From NCBI RefSeq assembly GCF_003336665.1, contig NZ_QPIJ01000002.1, forward strand, positions 1 through 64,000: DNA of 64,000 nt, read 5' to 3'. The position numbers were made by a program, and so were the translations under genes. Origin of the DNA: Vreelandella rituensis. Its GTDB lineage: Bacteria; Pseudomonadota; Gammaproteobacteria; Pseudomonadales; Halomonadaceae. Under the pieces are notes generated by a model. The model worked only from the letters and a program-made list of their open reading frames with translations, made no database searches and was not told the origin of the DNA. Positions 1 to 9,042 of the stretch are shown piece after piece; within the stretch, counting starts at the first letter, position 1; every line of letters begins with the position of its first letter.

Positions 1-611
1 CCGTGAGCATTTGTCGGGGCATGGCAGGCTCGCCGTTTGTTGGTGTCGGAACCTCTATTCTGTGAGCTTGCCCCTATCCTGCCAAATCTTCCTGCCACCA
101 AACATCAACAGACCCTAGCAACGCTGGTCGCTTTTTTACTGCGGCGCTTTTTCTTGCTGCCCCCCTGCGGTAACGATGACTTACCGGTCAAGATCAGATA
201 CACCACCACCAAGCTGCAATTGAGGCTGACCCACATCGCAAAAATGGCGACCAAAAGTATCCATGTCGTGGTATCCATCGTTTTCTCATCACATATGTCG
301 AACGCATAAACTCAATATGCAGTTATTTAATAACTTCTAATACGCATGATACTAGCAACGGGCGAGGGCTTTCCAGGCTTAGCCACCCAAAACATCGCGC
401 GGTTTACGCGCCCTCCCACCCTATATCAGCCATCTCAGACCTCAGGCTCAGCAGTTTCCCGGATTTCCACCCCTTTGGGGGCTTTGCCTTCCCACTGTGT
501 AACGTCGGCAGCGTTTGGTGCCAGCGCCTGCTTTCTCATTCCGTTTGGCTACCAAACGCATTTGATAGTGTGGTAATCCATCCATTTTTAGCGGGATTCA
601 AAAGTAGCCCT
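1..611. other. Gene-poor region, no supported gene
   Basis: I see no open frame here with recognisable protein character. The short open frames present are low-complexity and lack a convincing ribosome binding site. The right edge leads into the terminal bases of an IS3-type element, so this stretch may be insertion-sequence debris or intergenic scar. Near 539-557 a short palindrome (CGTTTGG/CCAAACG) is visible. Confidence 0.4.
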
Positions 612-760
612 CAGGCCATCATGGCCAATTTCTGTTGAGGAGTAATCCCCTCTCAGTCCCATACTGGGGCGCTCGTTATTGTAATGCCAGAGCCAGCCGC
701 GTGGCGTAATCCTGAACAGCTTCAGTGCTGTCGAAGAAATACTGAGCCAGCCAATTATTT
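612..760 (-). pseudogene. IS3-family transposase C-terminal remnant, frameshifted
   Basis: Read on the minus strand, three different frames together give the typical end of an IS3-family OrfB transposase: LAQYFFDSTEAVQDYATR, then GWLWHYNNERPSMGL, then GITPQQKLAMMA followed by a stop at 612-614. The WHYNNERP motif lies in the C-terminal part of the DDE integrase domain. At least two frameshifts separate the pieces and the N-terminal part is missing, so this is a dead fragment. It lies just beyond a second decayed gene at the end of the glycosylation operon, as expected for a recombination scar. Family assignment rests on motif recognition only. Confidence 0.7.
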
Positions 761-1287
761 CAACACATCTTCCGTAACCGGCGTATTAACACTAGCTGCA
801 AACGGAACCACCTTCCCAATCACCCTATCCAAATACTTCGGCGGCAACCCATACCCCGGCCGAACGCACCGAATGCACCGAATGCAATCCTCAGTAATCA
901 CATCGCCGGCCTTCATATCCTTCACAAAGTAAAGCGAGCGCCGGAACTGGGCATTGCCCTGCGCACTGGATTTTCGGCCGTAGTCGACTTGCTCCAATGC
1001 CTTCCAAGCGGTTTTGCTGTCGCGACACAGAGCAGCGAGATCCGCAGGCTCCAGCGAGAAGCTGTCATCGGGGCCGCCGCCGTTGCGATCCAGGGAATAG
1101 AAGCGCCAAGTACCACGCTGGCAATGGCCGTGGTGTTATCCAGCGTGTGGTCCGACAAGTCGGTAACTAGGCCAAAGCGCTCGATCATGTCTCTGATGGT
1201 GCGCAGGTTGTAATCCTCTGTGGAAACAGGCATGTCTACCACGGGGTTCTCAAACCGCGAACTAGAAGTGCGGATACAGCTCAACAA
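755..1287 (-). pseudogene. Decayed second pseI/neuB-like sialic acid synthase fragment
   Basis: The minus strand encodes, in two frames, the C-terminal third of a NeuB/PseI-type nonulosonate synthase. One frame (to about 1150) has a segment reading GLVTDLSDHTLDNTTAIASV, equivalent to the LSDHTLG region of the intact pseI next door. After a frameshift another frame has NAQFRRSLYFVKDMKAGD and VRPGYGLPPKYLD, equivalent to the C-terminal SAF (antifreeze-like) domain. A 9-bp tandem duplication (ACCGAATGC twice, about 863-882) adds a repeated CIR. The catalytic N-terminal barrel is missing. The sequence is related to, but clearly diverged from, the functional pseI at 1949-3019, so it looks like a leftover of a different synthase and not a recent duplicate. 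Confidence 0.75.
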
Positions 1288-1952
1288 ATCACCCTCACCG
1301 CCATCATTGCTTCAGCAGCACCTACGCCCACAAAACTTCCCCGAAGTTCCGCAAACCGTCTCGCATTCACTATGGAGCGAGAATGCGGAGCTTCTCGCAT
1401 CTCCAGCTCATAAGCAGCCAAGGCACTCATTTTAGTTTCCAGATGTTCTGAGATATCCACGAAAACGCTAGGCATGAAAGGTTTCGCGACCGGGGAATTC
1501 CACTCAGTCGTAGAGAGTACCTCAAATGCATATATCTCCATGACAGGCGAACCAGGTACCGGTCTACACGCCGTTAATACCGCCTGATGGGTGATTCGAT
1601 GATCAATATTGAGGTCACCGTTGTGGTGCGTGTACACAATCTGCGGCTTCACTTCATCCACTACCTGCTCCAACTTCTGCACGATATCGAGCAGTGGCAC
1701 TGTGTCCATGCGATTATCCGGGAAACCGAGCATAAAGCTTTGCTTGATCCCCAAAATCGTGTGAGCCGAAGTGGCGGCCGCGTTGCGCTCAGACAGTTCC
1801 TGTTCGCTGGCGTCCTGCCGAGAGGTGACGCCGTCCGCCAGAAACACGGCGTAAACTATATCTCCCTGTGCAACGTGCTTGGCGATAGTTCCACCGCAGC
1901 CTAATGCTTCGTCGTCAGTATGAGCCGCAACTACTAATACAGATCTACTCAT
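1281..1952 (-). CDS. LmbE/PIG-L family deacetylase
   Basis: A 223-residue PIG-L/LmbE-type zinc-dependent amidase. These enzymes remove N-acetyl groups from amino sugars or related compounds. The N-terminal metal motif AHTDDE (usually AHPDDE) follows a hydrophobic strand at about residues 8-13, and a later THHNGD segment supplies further metal ligands. The ATG at 1952 overlaps the pseI stop as ATGA and has GGAGG eight bases upstream, so it is preferred over the in-frame ATG at 1967. As the last intact gene of the pse operon it may trim or remodel the acetyl pattern of the nonulosonate or of a precursor. That role is inferred from position. The exact substrate cannot be told from sequence. Confidence 0.8.
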   Translation of the reverse strand: MSRSVLVVAAHTDDEALGCGGTIAKHVAQGDIVYAVFLADGVTSRQDASEQELSERNAAATSAHTILGIKQSFMLGFPDNRMDTVPLLDIVQKLEQVVDEVKPQIVYTHHNGDLNIDHRITHQAVLTACRPVPGSPVMEIYAFEVLSTTEWNSPVAKPFMPSVFVDISEHLETKMSALAAYELEMREAPHSRSIVNARRFAELRGSFVGVGAAEAMMAVRVIC

Positions 1953-3019
1953 CCGATATACCTCCACTTCATAGCTATACCAGCTTGCAAATCCTGATTG
2001 ACTTTCCGGCCAAGTAGCACATCAATATGCTTTGGAGCCAAACCGTACCCGGGGCGAACGATTCGTAGGTTTTGCTCTGTCAAAACTTCACCCTTCTTCA
2101 CAGCCTCAGCTATATAAAGGGAGCGACGAAATTTTAAGGATTTTTGCTCTACAACTGCGCCACCATATACAACCTTGCCGACACTAGCCCAAGCGCGCTC
2201 GCTTTCTTCTACCAGTGCTGCGAATTCTTGTGGTTCCAATGAAAAAGTGGAGTCAACACCGCCATCCTCTCGCCTAAGCGTGAAGTGCTTTTCAATCACA
2301 GTGGCACCTAGCGCTGCTGCAGCGCATGGAACGCCAATTCCGAGAGTATGATCCGACAGGCCCACCTGTAAACCAAACATCTCACGTAGATGGGGGATCG
2401 TCGCAACATTGGCATCTGCTGCCGTTGCAGGATAACTGGAGGTACACTTCAAAAGGATTATATTGTCATTCCCTTCGCCTTTGGCTGCCTGTACTGCATC
2501 TTGAATATCTGATACTGATGCCATTCCCGTTGACATTATGAGTGGCTTGCCTGTGGCTGCTGCCTTCCGGATAAGAGGCAGGTCAACTAGCTCAAACGAC
2601 GCAATTTTGTAACAGGGAGCATTCAGCTCTTCAAGCAAGTCGATCGCGGAAAGCTCAAACGGGGAGCTAAACACTGTTAGCCCTAACTCATTACAACGAT
2701 CAAAAATTGGCTTGTGCCATTCCCACGGAGTGACCGCCTCTTTGTAGAGTTGGTAAAGGTTACGTCCATGCCAAGGACTGGCTGGGTCATCAATCAGAAA
2801 TTCTGGACTATCAATGTCAAGCGTAAGCCCATCAGGACTAGCGGTTTGAAGTTTAAGGGCATGAACACCAGACTTAGCCGCTGCTTCAACCAGCTCCATT
2901 GCGCGGTCAAGCGACTGATTATGGTTGCCGGACATTTCCGCAATGATAAACGGAGGGTGATCTGTCCCAACCTTTCTGCCATTTATCAGAATATCATTTT
3001 CAGTAGACATCATTATCAC
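1949..3019 (-). CDS. pseI: Pseudaminic acid synthase
   Basis: PseI condenses 2,4-diacetamido-2,4,6-trideoxy-L-altrose with phosphoenolpyruvate to give pseudaminic acid. The 356-aa product has the usual two-part layout. A NeuB-type TIM barrel begins with PFIIAEMSGNHN and carries LSDHTLG and IEKHFTL motifs. A C-terminal SAF domain follows (KFRRSLYIAEAVKKGE, RPGYGLAPKH), from about residue 290. The EMSGNH motif separates PseI from typical NeuB, which tends to have EIGxNH. Its start overlaps the end of the preceding acetyltransferase gene by about 20 bp. Starts at codons 1, 3 or 4 are all possible. It is co-transcribed with the other pse genes. Confidence 0.93.
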   Translation of the reverse strand: MIMMSTENDILINGRKVGTDHPPFIIAEMSGNHNQSLDRAMELVEAAAKSGVHALKLQTASPDGLTLDIDSPEFLIDDPASPWHGRNLYQLYKEAVTPWEWHKPIFDRCNELGLTVFSSPFELSAIDLLEELNAPCYKIASFELVDLPLIRKAAATGKPLIMSTGMASVSDIQDAVQAAKGEGNDNIILLKCTSSYPATAADANVATIPHLREMFGLQVGLSDHTLGIGVPCAAAALGATVIEKHFTLRREDGGVDSTFSLEPQEFAALVEESERAWASVGKVVYGGAVVEQKSLKFRRSLYIAEAVKKGEVLTEQNLRIVRPGYGLAPKHIDVLLGRKVNQDLQAGIAMKWRYIG

Positions 3020-3926
3020 CCAAACAAAAATTTATATTTTGACCAAAATAGACAGGTTTTAAATCACTGACATTGAATGCGATAAAGTTGTCACCATCCT
3101 CAGAATCATCATAAGCATTAGATAAAAAAAGGCTTCTATGGATAGTGGTTGACCAAACATTTATCAATTTAAAACCTTCAGGAATAGCTTCAACATCTTC
3201 AAGCAATGAAGCAAGCGCATCTTTATCAGTGCCATCAAGGTCGATAATATGCAATGCACTTTTTTCTCCAAAAAATTTACATACACAATAGGCAACGACT
3301 TCTTTTTTCTTTCTAACTATGCCAAACCAGTATTTTACACCAGGCTTAGACTCGTATCGCCACCTGACGAAATCCCGGTCCTTCACTATACTAAACTCTC
3401 GCTCTTTCGATGCCTTCTTTGAACATTCAGCTAAACCAGATCTATCAGGCTCACTCAATTGTCCAAAAAACCATTCATTTTTCTGTCTTTTATTGACCCG
3501 GAAAACTTTCTTTTCGAGAAAACCAATCTTATCCTGATCCCCCCACCCAACTCTCTTATGACCCGGCAGGGCCAGAACGTTTGGAACTCCATATGCGATG
3601 GCACCGTAGTTATTCTCATGGGCGTCATTAAGTGAAGCCTTACTTATCTTTACAAACAGGTGCTTGCCTTGATGACCCGGACAAACAAAAACATTATTGC
3701 AAAGTAAGGCGGTGGCAGGCAGGCCTTGCCAGACACAGCTTACCGGGTACAAACAATATCCGGCTACAATTTCACCTTCCTGAATGAAGGCATATATTAT
3801 ATTTCTATTATCAAAAATCCATTCGTAAACTTCGGAAGCCAGCTTTCGATTAAATGCAGCCTCCCAAGCTGAAATAAAACCATTCTTCTGGCTAGAATTA
3901 ATTTTCACCAAATCATATTCATTCAT
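3000..3926 (-). CDS. GNAT-like acetyltransferase in pse operon
   Basis: A 308-aa protein that looks like a two-lobed GNAT-fold acyltransferase. The N-terminal lobe includes VAGYCLYPVSC, CNNVFVCPGHQGKHL (an acetyl-CoA loop-like R/Q-x-x-G-x-G/A region) and YGVPN. The C-terminal lobe has FVRWRYESKPG and a strand-rich end. The DNA is visibly more AT-rich than pseB/pseC, which suggests separate acquisition. It overlaps pseH by 8 bp and pseI by about 20 bp, so it is translationally coupled and probably part of nonulosonate assembly or decoration. It is not one of the six canonical Pse enzymes. A plausible but unproven job is adding a variant acyl group to the sugar. Confidence 0.6.
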   Translation of the reverse strand: MNEYDLVKINSSQKNGFISAWEAAFNRKLASEVYEWIFDNRNIIYAFIQEGEIVAGYCLYPVSCVWQGLPATALLCNNVFVCPGHQGKHLFVKISKASLNDAHENNYGAIAYGVPNVLALPGHKRVGWGDQDKIGFLEKKVFRVNKRQKNEWFFGQLSEPDRSGLAECSKKASKEREFSIVKDRDFVRWRYESKPGVKYWFGIVRKKKEVVAYCVCKFFGEKSALHIIDLDGTDKDALASLLEDVEAIPEGFKLINVWSTTIHRSLFLSNAYDDSEDGDNFIAFNVSDLKPVYFGQNINFCLGDNDVY

Positions 3927-4443
3927 TTATACACACCTTGAGCCCGGAGCCAGAGTTAGCCCCCTCTATAAGCGCAAAGCGAGTTACACTTTCGTACCCC
4001 TCCGTCCCCATGTACTGATCACGAAAAACACCTTCAACGTTAAAGCCAAGCTTAAGGTGAAAATAGTAACTACGCTCATTGCTCTCTAATACATCAGCAT
4101 TGAGCTTATGAAACCCGAGGTCATTGAAGTAATATATAAGAGCTTCCCGTCCCATTTTAGTACCAGTTCCTGGGGGCGCATCAGGTGCGGTGTAGAAACC
4201 CCAAAATGCATTACGAGAAACTCTGTTCATTTCCGTGAAATACATCACTCCACGGGGGGTATTGCCCTCGTCTAAAAAAATCAGCCATTCAGAGTCGCTC
4301 TTTTCGAACTCGCGCTCAAACCAAAGCTTATGCTTCTCGAGTTCTATAACTGATTGAGAGAACATGCTTGACCGAACCGATGGATGGTTTCTCCACCTCA
4401 GCATAAGCTCTAAGTCGTTTTCTCCAATTTCTCGTAACGCCAT
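3919..4443 (-). CDS. pseH: UDP-4-amino-sugar N-acetyltransferase PseH
   Basis: A GNAT enzyme that acetylates the 4-amino group of UDP-4-amino-4,6-dideoxy-N-acetyl-beta-L-altrosamine. From the ATG at 4443 the protein is 174 aa and begins MALREIGENDLELMLRWRNH, the normal PseH N-terminus. A longer open frame from 4500 would add 19 residues that do not look like PseH and would overlap pseG. A GGAA element sits about ten bases upstream of 4443. The WRNHPSVR motif, the late EALIYYFNDLGFHKL region and YFHLKLGFNVEG are typical of the family. The gene lies between pseG and the second acetyltransferase. Confidence 0.88.
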   Translation of the reverse strand: MALREIGENDLELMLRWRNHPSVRSSMFSQSVIELEKHKLWFEREFEKSDSEWLIFLDEGNTPRGVMYFTEMNRVSRNAFWGFYTAPDAPPGTGTKMGREALIYYFNDLGFHKLNADVLESNERSYYFHLKLGFNVEGVFRDQYMGTEGYESVTRFALIEGANSGSGLKVCINE

Positions 4444-4447
4444 TATT

Positions 4448-5572
4448 TTATTTTTCCAAAAGCTCTCGGATGACATACTCTGTGCCGCGCCCATCCACAA
4501 CTTTTCTCATCGCTGCTGAGCGTTTCGTATTAACTTCCAGATTCTGAAGTGCGTTTTCAATCGCGAGTGTCACAGCCGTATCTGTAAGCTTATCAGCAGG
4601 CCCAAGAAACTCAATCAAACCCTTACGCACCAGCGTTCGATTAATCTCATCTTGATTACTCGCAACACTGGTAACAATCGAGTTCAAACCAAGACACATT
4701 CGTTCCCAATTCGTAGCCCCTCCGGCCCCTAACATCAGGTCTGATCGCACCATTAAGGCCGCCAGGCTAGGCAACGCTGAATACAATCTCGTTTTAGAGC
4801 GCGCTTCAACTAGGTTTTCTACAATCGCTGGTGACGGGTGATTCTTTCCGATCACAACATCCACGAACAGATGCTTAAATTCCGGGCCTGCCAACGCTCT
4901 CAGATACCGCTCCGTGAGGTGGTAAGGGTCGCTGCCGCCCACAAAAATCAGAACCCGTGATATGACCCCATCGCGTTCCGGCAAAGATTTTGCTAGTTCT
5001 GCATATTCAGGGCGTAGCAGCGCGTACTTTGGCCCCAGAAGTAAGGTGCAATTCTCACTCACTATGCGTTCGTAACGCTCGATGATGCTGTGGTCTAAAG
5101 CATTCTGGTCCAACAAAACGGTACACTCATGAGGCCGATTCGCCAGATCGTCGATCACCATGATGTTGCCCACTGCGTTGGTCAGGGCACGCTCCCATTT
5201 CGCATCCAGCGCATAGTGGTCCACAACCAGCCAGTCCGGCGCGAGGTGCATCAGCAATGGTCGACAGGCCTCGGCATCGGCCTGCCAGCTCGTGCCTAGC
5301 CAGTGTGCATGGACCGGTTGCGCATCGCTATCTGGCCCGGTACCACCGGCTTGGCTCAGTATAGGCAGCCGATGTGCTATAAAGCCGCGTGCCTCGATCA
5401 TATTTATCAAGTGACCAGGATGCTCGCGACACAGAAAGTGGCACTCGGCACCTTGCTCACGTAGCGCATTAGCCAGCGTTAGGCAACGCATGACGTGACC
5501 AGTGCCGATCTCGACAGCGGCGTCAACTCTTAATACGACGATGCTTATTGGCTTTTTTGCAGTAGAAACCAT
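4448..5572 (-). CDS. pseG: UDP-2,4-diacetamido-trideoxy-altropyranose hydrolase PseG
   Basis: PseG removes UDP from the 2,4-diacetamido sugar, giving the free hexose used by PseI. The 374-aa product has a GT-B-like fold. Near the N-terminus RVDAAVEIGTGHVMRC contains the G-x-GH catalytic histidine. The C-terminal half has IFVGGSDP and LGAGGATNWERMC, the nucleotide-binding loops. Length fits the family, slightly long because of an N-terminal extension and a glycine/serine-rich insertion around residues 75-85. The start overlaps the preceding methylase by 28 bp. The stop lies just before the pseH start. Confidence 0.92.
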   Translation of the reverse strand: MVSTAKKPISIVVLRVDAAVEIGTGHVMRCLTLANALREQGAECHFLCREHPGHLINMIEARGFIAHRLPILSQAGGTGPDSDAQPVHAHWLGTSWQADAEACRPLLMHLAPDWLVVDHYALDAKWERALTNAVGNIMVIDDLANRPHECTVLLDQNALDHSIIERYERIVSENCTLLLGPKYALLRPEYAELAKSLPERDGVISRVLIFVGGSDPYHLTERYLRALAGPEFKHLFVDVVIGKNHPSPAIVENLVEARSKTRLYSALPSLAALMVRSDLMLGAGGATNWERMCLGLNSIVTSVASNQDEINRTLVRKGLIEFLGPADKLTDTAVTLAIENALQNLEVNTKRSAAMRKVVDGRGTEYVIRELLEK

Positions 5573-6168
5573 GTGATATCATCTTGGGGGAAATTAGGAT
5601 CTCTGTAGTATACAAATCCATAGTCAATCAATTTCATTTCAGGGTACAGTTCCATGATTTCACCTGCAAAGTCACGCTTAAATAGCTTCTCCTTGTAACC
5701 ACGGTACTCTACAGCTACTGGTGATGGATTATAGTATTCGGCTATAAGCAAGTATTTTTTTGTCGAATTAACAAGCTTTTGGTATGCCGTATTAAGTTCA
5801 TCCGGATTGATGTGTATTAGCACTCCTTTTACTAATGAAAGGTCATATTTATTTTGGGATTTAAAATCTAATATACTAGTGTTTGATATATTTTTTTCAG
5901 GAATGTTTTTTTTTAGATTCTCGGCTGCATTATTATTTATTTCAACAGCGTACATCTCACTTTCAGGTAGCAGCAGATTAATTGCCTTCAGATTCATTCC
6001 AATATTTGCACCAAATTCAATGATACTTTTTATTCCTGAAGCATGACTTAGAGCTTTTGAGAAAAAGCTTATATTGCTAGCAAAAAGCAATTCACTCTGA
6101 TTACGCTGAACGTATTCATCCCCAAAGGTTCCAGCCCAGAATTCTTCTTGATCAGTTTTAAATTTCAT
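5545..6168 (-). CDS. Pseudaminic acid biosynthesis-associated methylase
   Basis: A 207-aa SAM-dependent methyltransferase matching the family that travels with Pse genes. Opening residues FKTDQEEFWAGTFGDEYVQRN are characteristic. A glycine-poor motif I (IIEFGANIGMNLKAI) and an acidic strand end (MYAVEINNNA) form the SAM site. The DNA is strongly AT-rich compared with flanking pseF and the pseG 5' part, which points to separate acquisition. Start ATGA overlaps the pseF stop at 6165-6168. The substrate is not known from sequence. A methyl group on the nonulosonate, or a related carbohydrate-tailoring reaction, is the natural inference. Confidence 0.85.
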   Translation of the reverse strand: MKFKTDQEEFWAGTFGDEYVQRNQSELLFASNISFFSKALSHASGIKSIIEFGANIGMNLKAINLLLPESEMYAVEINNNAAENLKKNIPEKNISNTSILDFKSQNKYDLSLVKGVLIHINPDELNTAYQKLVNSTKKYLLIAEYYNPSPVAVEYRGYKEKLFKRDFAGEIMELYPEMKLIDYGFVYYRDPNFPQDDITWFLLQKSQ

Positions 6169-6887
6169 AGAGCCTCTTTATATCTTAATACGTTAAACAA
6201 CCATCGTGCTCTTTCCCAGTCCTCCGGGGTATCAATATCCTGCACCCAGTGACGCGGCAATTTTACCGGCACGGCATCGTCGGTAAAGATAGGCTTACCC
6301 TGTAACCACGCTTCGGCGCGTCCCCAGTAGAACTGGCCGGCGTCGTGCCAAGCCTCTTCCAGATCCTGGGAACGGGTGGTGAAATGCTCGGGCTGGAACA
6401 TCGCCACTCGCCCCTCGGCAGTCAGGCGCAAGGCGCGCTGAATGGGAAAGGCGTAGCTGGTTACCGAAAAGGCATACGCAACGCCTACGCTCTGCAGCGC
6501 TTGCCAACCCAGTTGAAGATCATCGGGCTGAACAAAGGGAGCGGTTGCATAAAGACAGCACACGGCCAGCGGGGCTTGATCATGCTCGCCCAGCCATTCA
6601 ATCGCATGAGCGATTACAGGAATGGTGCCGGTATAATCATCCGATAACGCTGCTGGACGGATGAAGGGTGTCTCAGCCCCCCAGTCGCGAGCCACGGCTG
6701 CAATCTCATCGTCGTCTGTGGAAACGATCACCCGATCAAAGCAGCGGCTCGCGATGGCCGCTTCAATCGACCAGGCAATCATCGGCTTGCCACAGAAGTC
6801 TTTGATGTTCTTACGCGGAATGCGCTTGCTGCCGCCACGGGCGGGAATCACGGCGATGCAGCCAGTGACTGACGTATCATTCATCAC
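6165..6887 (-). CDS. pseF: Pseudaminic acid cytidylyltransferase
   Basis: PseF activates pseudaminic acid with CTP to CMP-pseudaminic acid, the donor for flagellin glycosylation. The 240-aa protein has the nucleotidyltransferase signature IPARGGSKRIPRKNIKDF close to the N-terminus, the STDDDEI loop, and QDIDTPEDWERA near the C-terminus, all standard for the CMP-NulO synthetase family. The start overlaps the pseC stop as ATGA (6884-6887). Base composition is high GC like pseB/pseC and unlike the next gene. Confidence 0.92.
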   Translation of the reverse strand: MMNDTSVTGCIAVIPARGGSKRIPRKNIKDFCGKPMIAWSIEAAIASRCFDRVIVSTDDDEIAAVARDWGAETPFIRPAALSDDYTGTIPVIAHAIEWLGEHDQAPLAVCCLYATAPFVQPDDLQLGWQALQSVGVAYAFSVTSYAFPIQRALRLTAEGRVAMFQPEHFTTRSQDLEEAWHDAGQFYWGRAEAWLQGKPIFTDDAVPVKLPRHWVQDIDTPEDWERARWLFNVLRYKEAL

Positions 6888-8044
6888 AGCCCCAACGCCT
6901 TGCGCAAGGCAGCGATCACCAGGTCTTGCTCAGCCTCGCTCATAGTAGGATAGAGCGGCACACTGATCGCCTCAGCGTAGTAGCGCTCAGCTTCAGGGAA
7001 ATTCCCGTGTTGAAAGCCTAATGGCTGATAGTAAGGCTGGGTGTACACCGGAATATAGTGCAGGTTGACGCCGATACCCTGCTCGCGCAACGCCTCGAAG
7101 GCCTGACGATGACTGACGCTAATCTCATCGAGCTTGAGACGAATCACATAAAGGTGGCGCCCCGAGTAGCTGTATGGATGCTGCCAAGGGGTAACGACGG
7201 GAAGATCAGCTAATTTTTCATCGTAACGCTCAGCCAGAGCATTGCGCCGTGCCACATAATCACCCAACCGCTCAAGCTGAGAAACGCCTAACGCCGCCTG
7301 CAGTTCAGTCATGCGGTAGTTAAAGCCCAGTTCCACCTGCTGGTAATACCAAGGGCCGTCGGCTTCATGGGTCATCAACGCCGGGTCACGCGTCACGCCG
7401 TGGCTGCGCAGCAGGTTCATCCGGCTTGCCAGCGTATCGTCATTGGTCAGCGCCATGCCGCCTTCGGCGGTAGTGATGATTTTTACGGGGTGGAAACTGA
7501 ACACGGTGATATCGCTATAGCGGCCGCTACCAATGAATTCCTCTTGGTACTTGCCGCCAATGGCGTGGGACGCGTCTTCGATGATGCGAAAGCCATAGCG
7601 TTGGCTCAGCGCGTGGATAGCTTGCATATCGCAGGGCTGACCGCAGAGATGAACGGCCACCAGCACCTTGGGCAAACGTTCTTCTTGTTCCGCTTTTTGC
7701 AGCTTCGCTTCTAGCGCGTCGGGACAGAGATTGTAGGTACGTGAATCAATATCCACAAAATCCACCTGCGCGCCGCAGTAAAGCCCACAATTAGCTGACG
7801 CCACGAAAGTAATGGGGCTGGTCCACAACCAGTCACCTTTCCCCAACCCCAGTGCTAAACAAGCAATGTGCAGCGCCGAGGTGGCGCTGTTAACGGCTAA
7901 CGCATGCTTAGCCCCCACGTGGTTGGCTATGCACTGCTCAAAGCGCGGCACCATCGGGCCTTGGGTCAGAAAATCTGACTGCAGTACTTCCAGCACCGCA
8001 TCGATATCGGCTTGCTGGATATCTTGGCGACCGTAGGGAATCAT
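6884..8044 (-). CDS. pseC: UDP-4-amino-4,6-dideoxy-N-acetyl-altrosamine transaminase
   Basis: A PLP-dependent DegT/DnrJ/EryC1 aminotransferase that puts the 4-amino group on the PseB product. The 386-aa form starts at the ATG at 8044, which overlaps the pseB stop as TGATG. An open frame runs upstream to 8110, but those residues lie inside pseB. The PLP lysine is in VFSFHPVKIITTAEGG at about residue 185. GKHALAVNSATSALH and EDASHAIGG are further conserved blocks. Length is normal for PseC. Confidence 0.93.
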   Translation of the reverse strand: MIPYGRQDIQQADIDAVLEVLQSDFLTQGPMVPRFEQCIANHVGAKHALAVNSATSALHIACLALGLGKGDWLWTSPITFVASANCGLYCGAQVDFVDIDSRTYNLCPDALEAKLQKAEQEERLPKVLVAVHLCGQPCDMQAIHALSQRYGFRIIEDASHAIGGKYQEEFIGSGRYSDITVFSFHPVKIITTAEGGMALTNDDTLASRMNLLRSHGVTRDPALMTHEADGPWYYQQVELGFNYRMTELQAALGVSQLERLGDYVARRNALAERYDEKLADLPVVTPWQHPYSYSGRHLYVIRLKLDEISVSHRQAFEALREQGIGVNLHYIPVYTQPYYQPLGFQHGNFPEAERYYAEAISVPLYPTMSEAEQDLVIAALRKALGL

Positions 8045-9042
8045 CAAATAGCCCCGATTTTGTCCCAGTGCGAGTCGAGCCATGCCCATAAATCCGCATC
8101 GCTCATCCATTCAGGGTTGCTGTCACTGGAGTACTCAAAACCCTCCGGTACCTTTTTGCCATCCTTGATACGGTTGGCATCCTGGTCCCAGCTATTGATG
8201 GCCGGAAGAATCTTGAAATGCTCTGGGTATTCATAGGTGTAATAAGCATCTTCAATGCCGATCATCTGCTCATGCAGTTTTTCGCCAGGGCGAATACCCA
8301 CCTCTTCCTGAACAGCATCGGGTGCGACCACACGAGCCAGATCCGTTACTTTCATGGAAGGGATTTTTTTGACGTAGATTTCGCCACCTTCCATGTCTTC
8401 AAACGCATGCCAAACCAACTCGACGCCCTGCTCCAAAGAGATCATGAAACGTGTCATGCGGTTATCGGTAATCGGCAACACGCCCTTGTCCTTGATTGAA
8501 ACAAAGAAGGGAATAACAGAGCCACGCGAGCCCATGACGTTGCCATAACGTACTACCGAAAAGCGCGTCTTTTGATGACCAGCATAATGATTGCCGGCCA
8601 CAAATAGTTTGTCGGAAGTGAGCTTGGTTGCTCCATACAAATTGATCGGGCTACTGGCCTTGTCGGTAGAAAGTGCCACCACTTTTTTCACGCCTTTATC
8701 GATACAGGCATCAATTAAATTCATCGCCCCCAGCACATTGGTCTTGACGCACTCGAAAGGGTTGTATTCTGCCGTTGGCACGATCTTGGTCGCAGCGGCG
8801 TGCACTACATAATCAACGCCATCCAAAGCACGATAAAGGCGCTCACGGTCGCGCACATCGCCGATGAAGAAACGCACGCGCTCATCACCTTGGAAAAGCT
8901 TGGCCATTTCCCACTGTTTCATCTCATCCCGAGAGAAGATAATCACTTTTTTAGGGTTGTAGCGTGTCAGCAACATCGGGATAAAGGTGTGGCCAAAGGA
9001 TCCTGTGCCACCGGTGATGAGGATGCTGGCATGGTCAAACAT
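8044..9042 (-). CDS. pseB: UDP-N-acetylglucosamine 4,6-dehydratase (inverting)
   Basis: First committed enzyme of pseudaminic acid synthesis: it dehydrates and epimerises UDP-GlcNAc to a 4-keto-L-arabino sugar. The 332-aa SDR protein opens with the NAD(P)-binding motif ITGGTGSFGHTF. It has HAAATKIVPTAEYNP, which carries the lysine typical of PseB/FlaA1, and the YGATKLTSDK catalytic pair. The ATG at 9042 overlaps the stop of the large glycosyltransferase gene as TAATG, indicating one transcript. Confidence 0.95.
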   Translation of the reverse strand: MFDHASILITGGTGSFGHTFIPMLLTRYNPKKVIIFSRDEMKQWEMAKLFQGDERVRFFIGDVRDRERLYRALDGVDYVVHAAATKIVPTAEYNPFECVKTNVLGAMNLIDACIDKGVKKVVALSTDKASSPINLYGATKLTSDKLFVAGNHYAGHQKTRFSVVRYGNVMGSRGSVIPFFVSIKDKGVLPITDNRMTRFMISLEQGVELVWHAFEDMEGGEIYVKKIPSMKVTDLARVVAPDAVQEEVGIRPGEKLHEQMIGIEDAYYTYEYPEHFKILPAINSWDQDANRIKDGKKVPEGFEYSSDSNPEWMSDADLWAWLDSHWDKIGAI

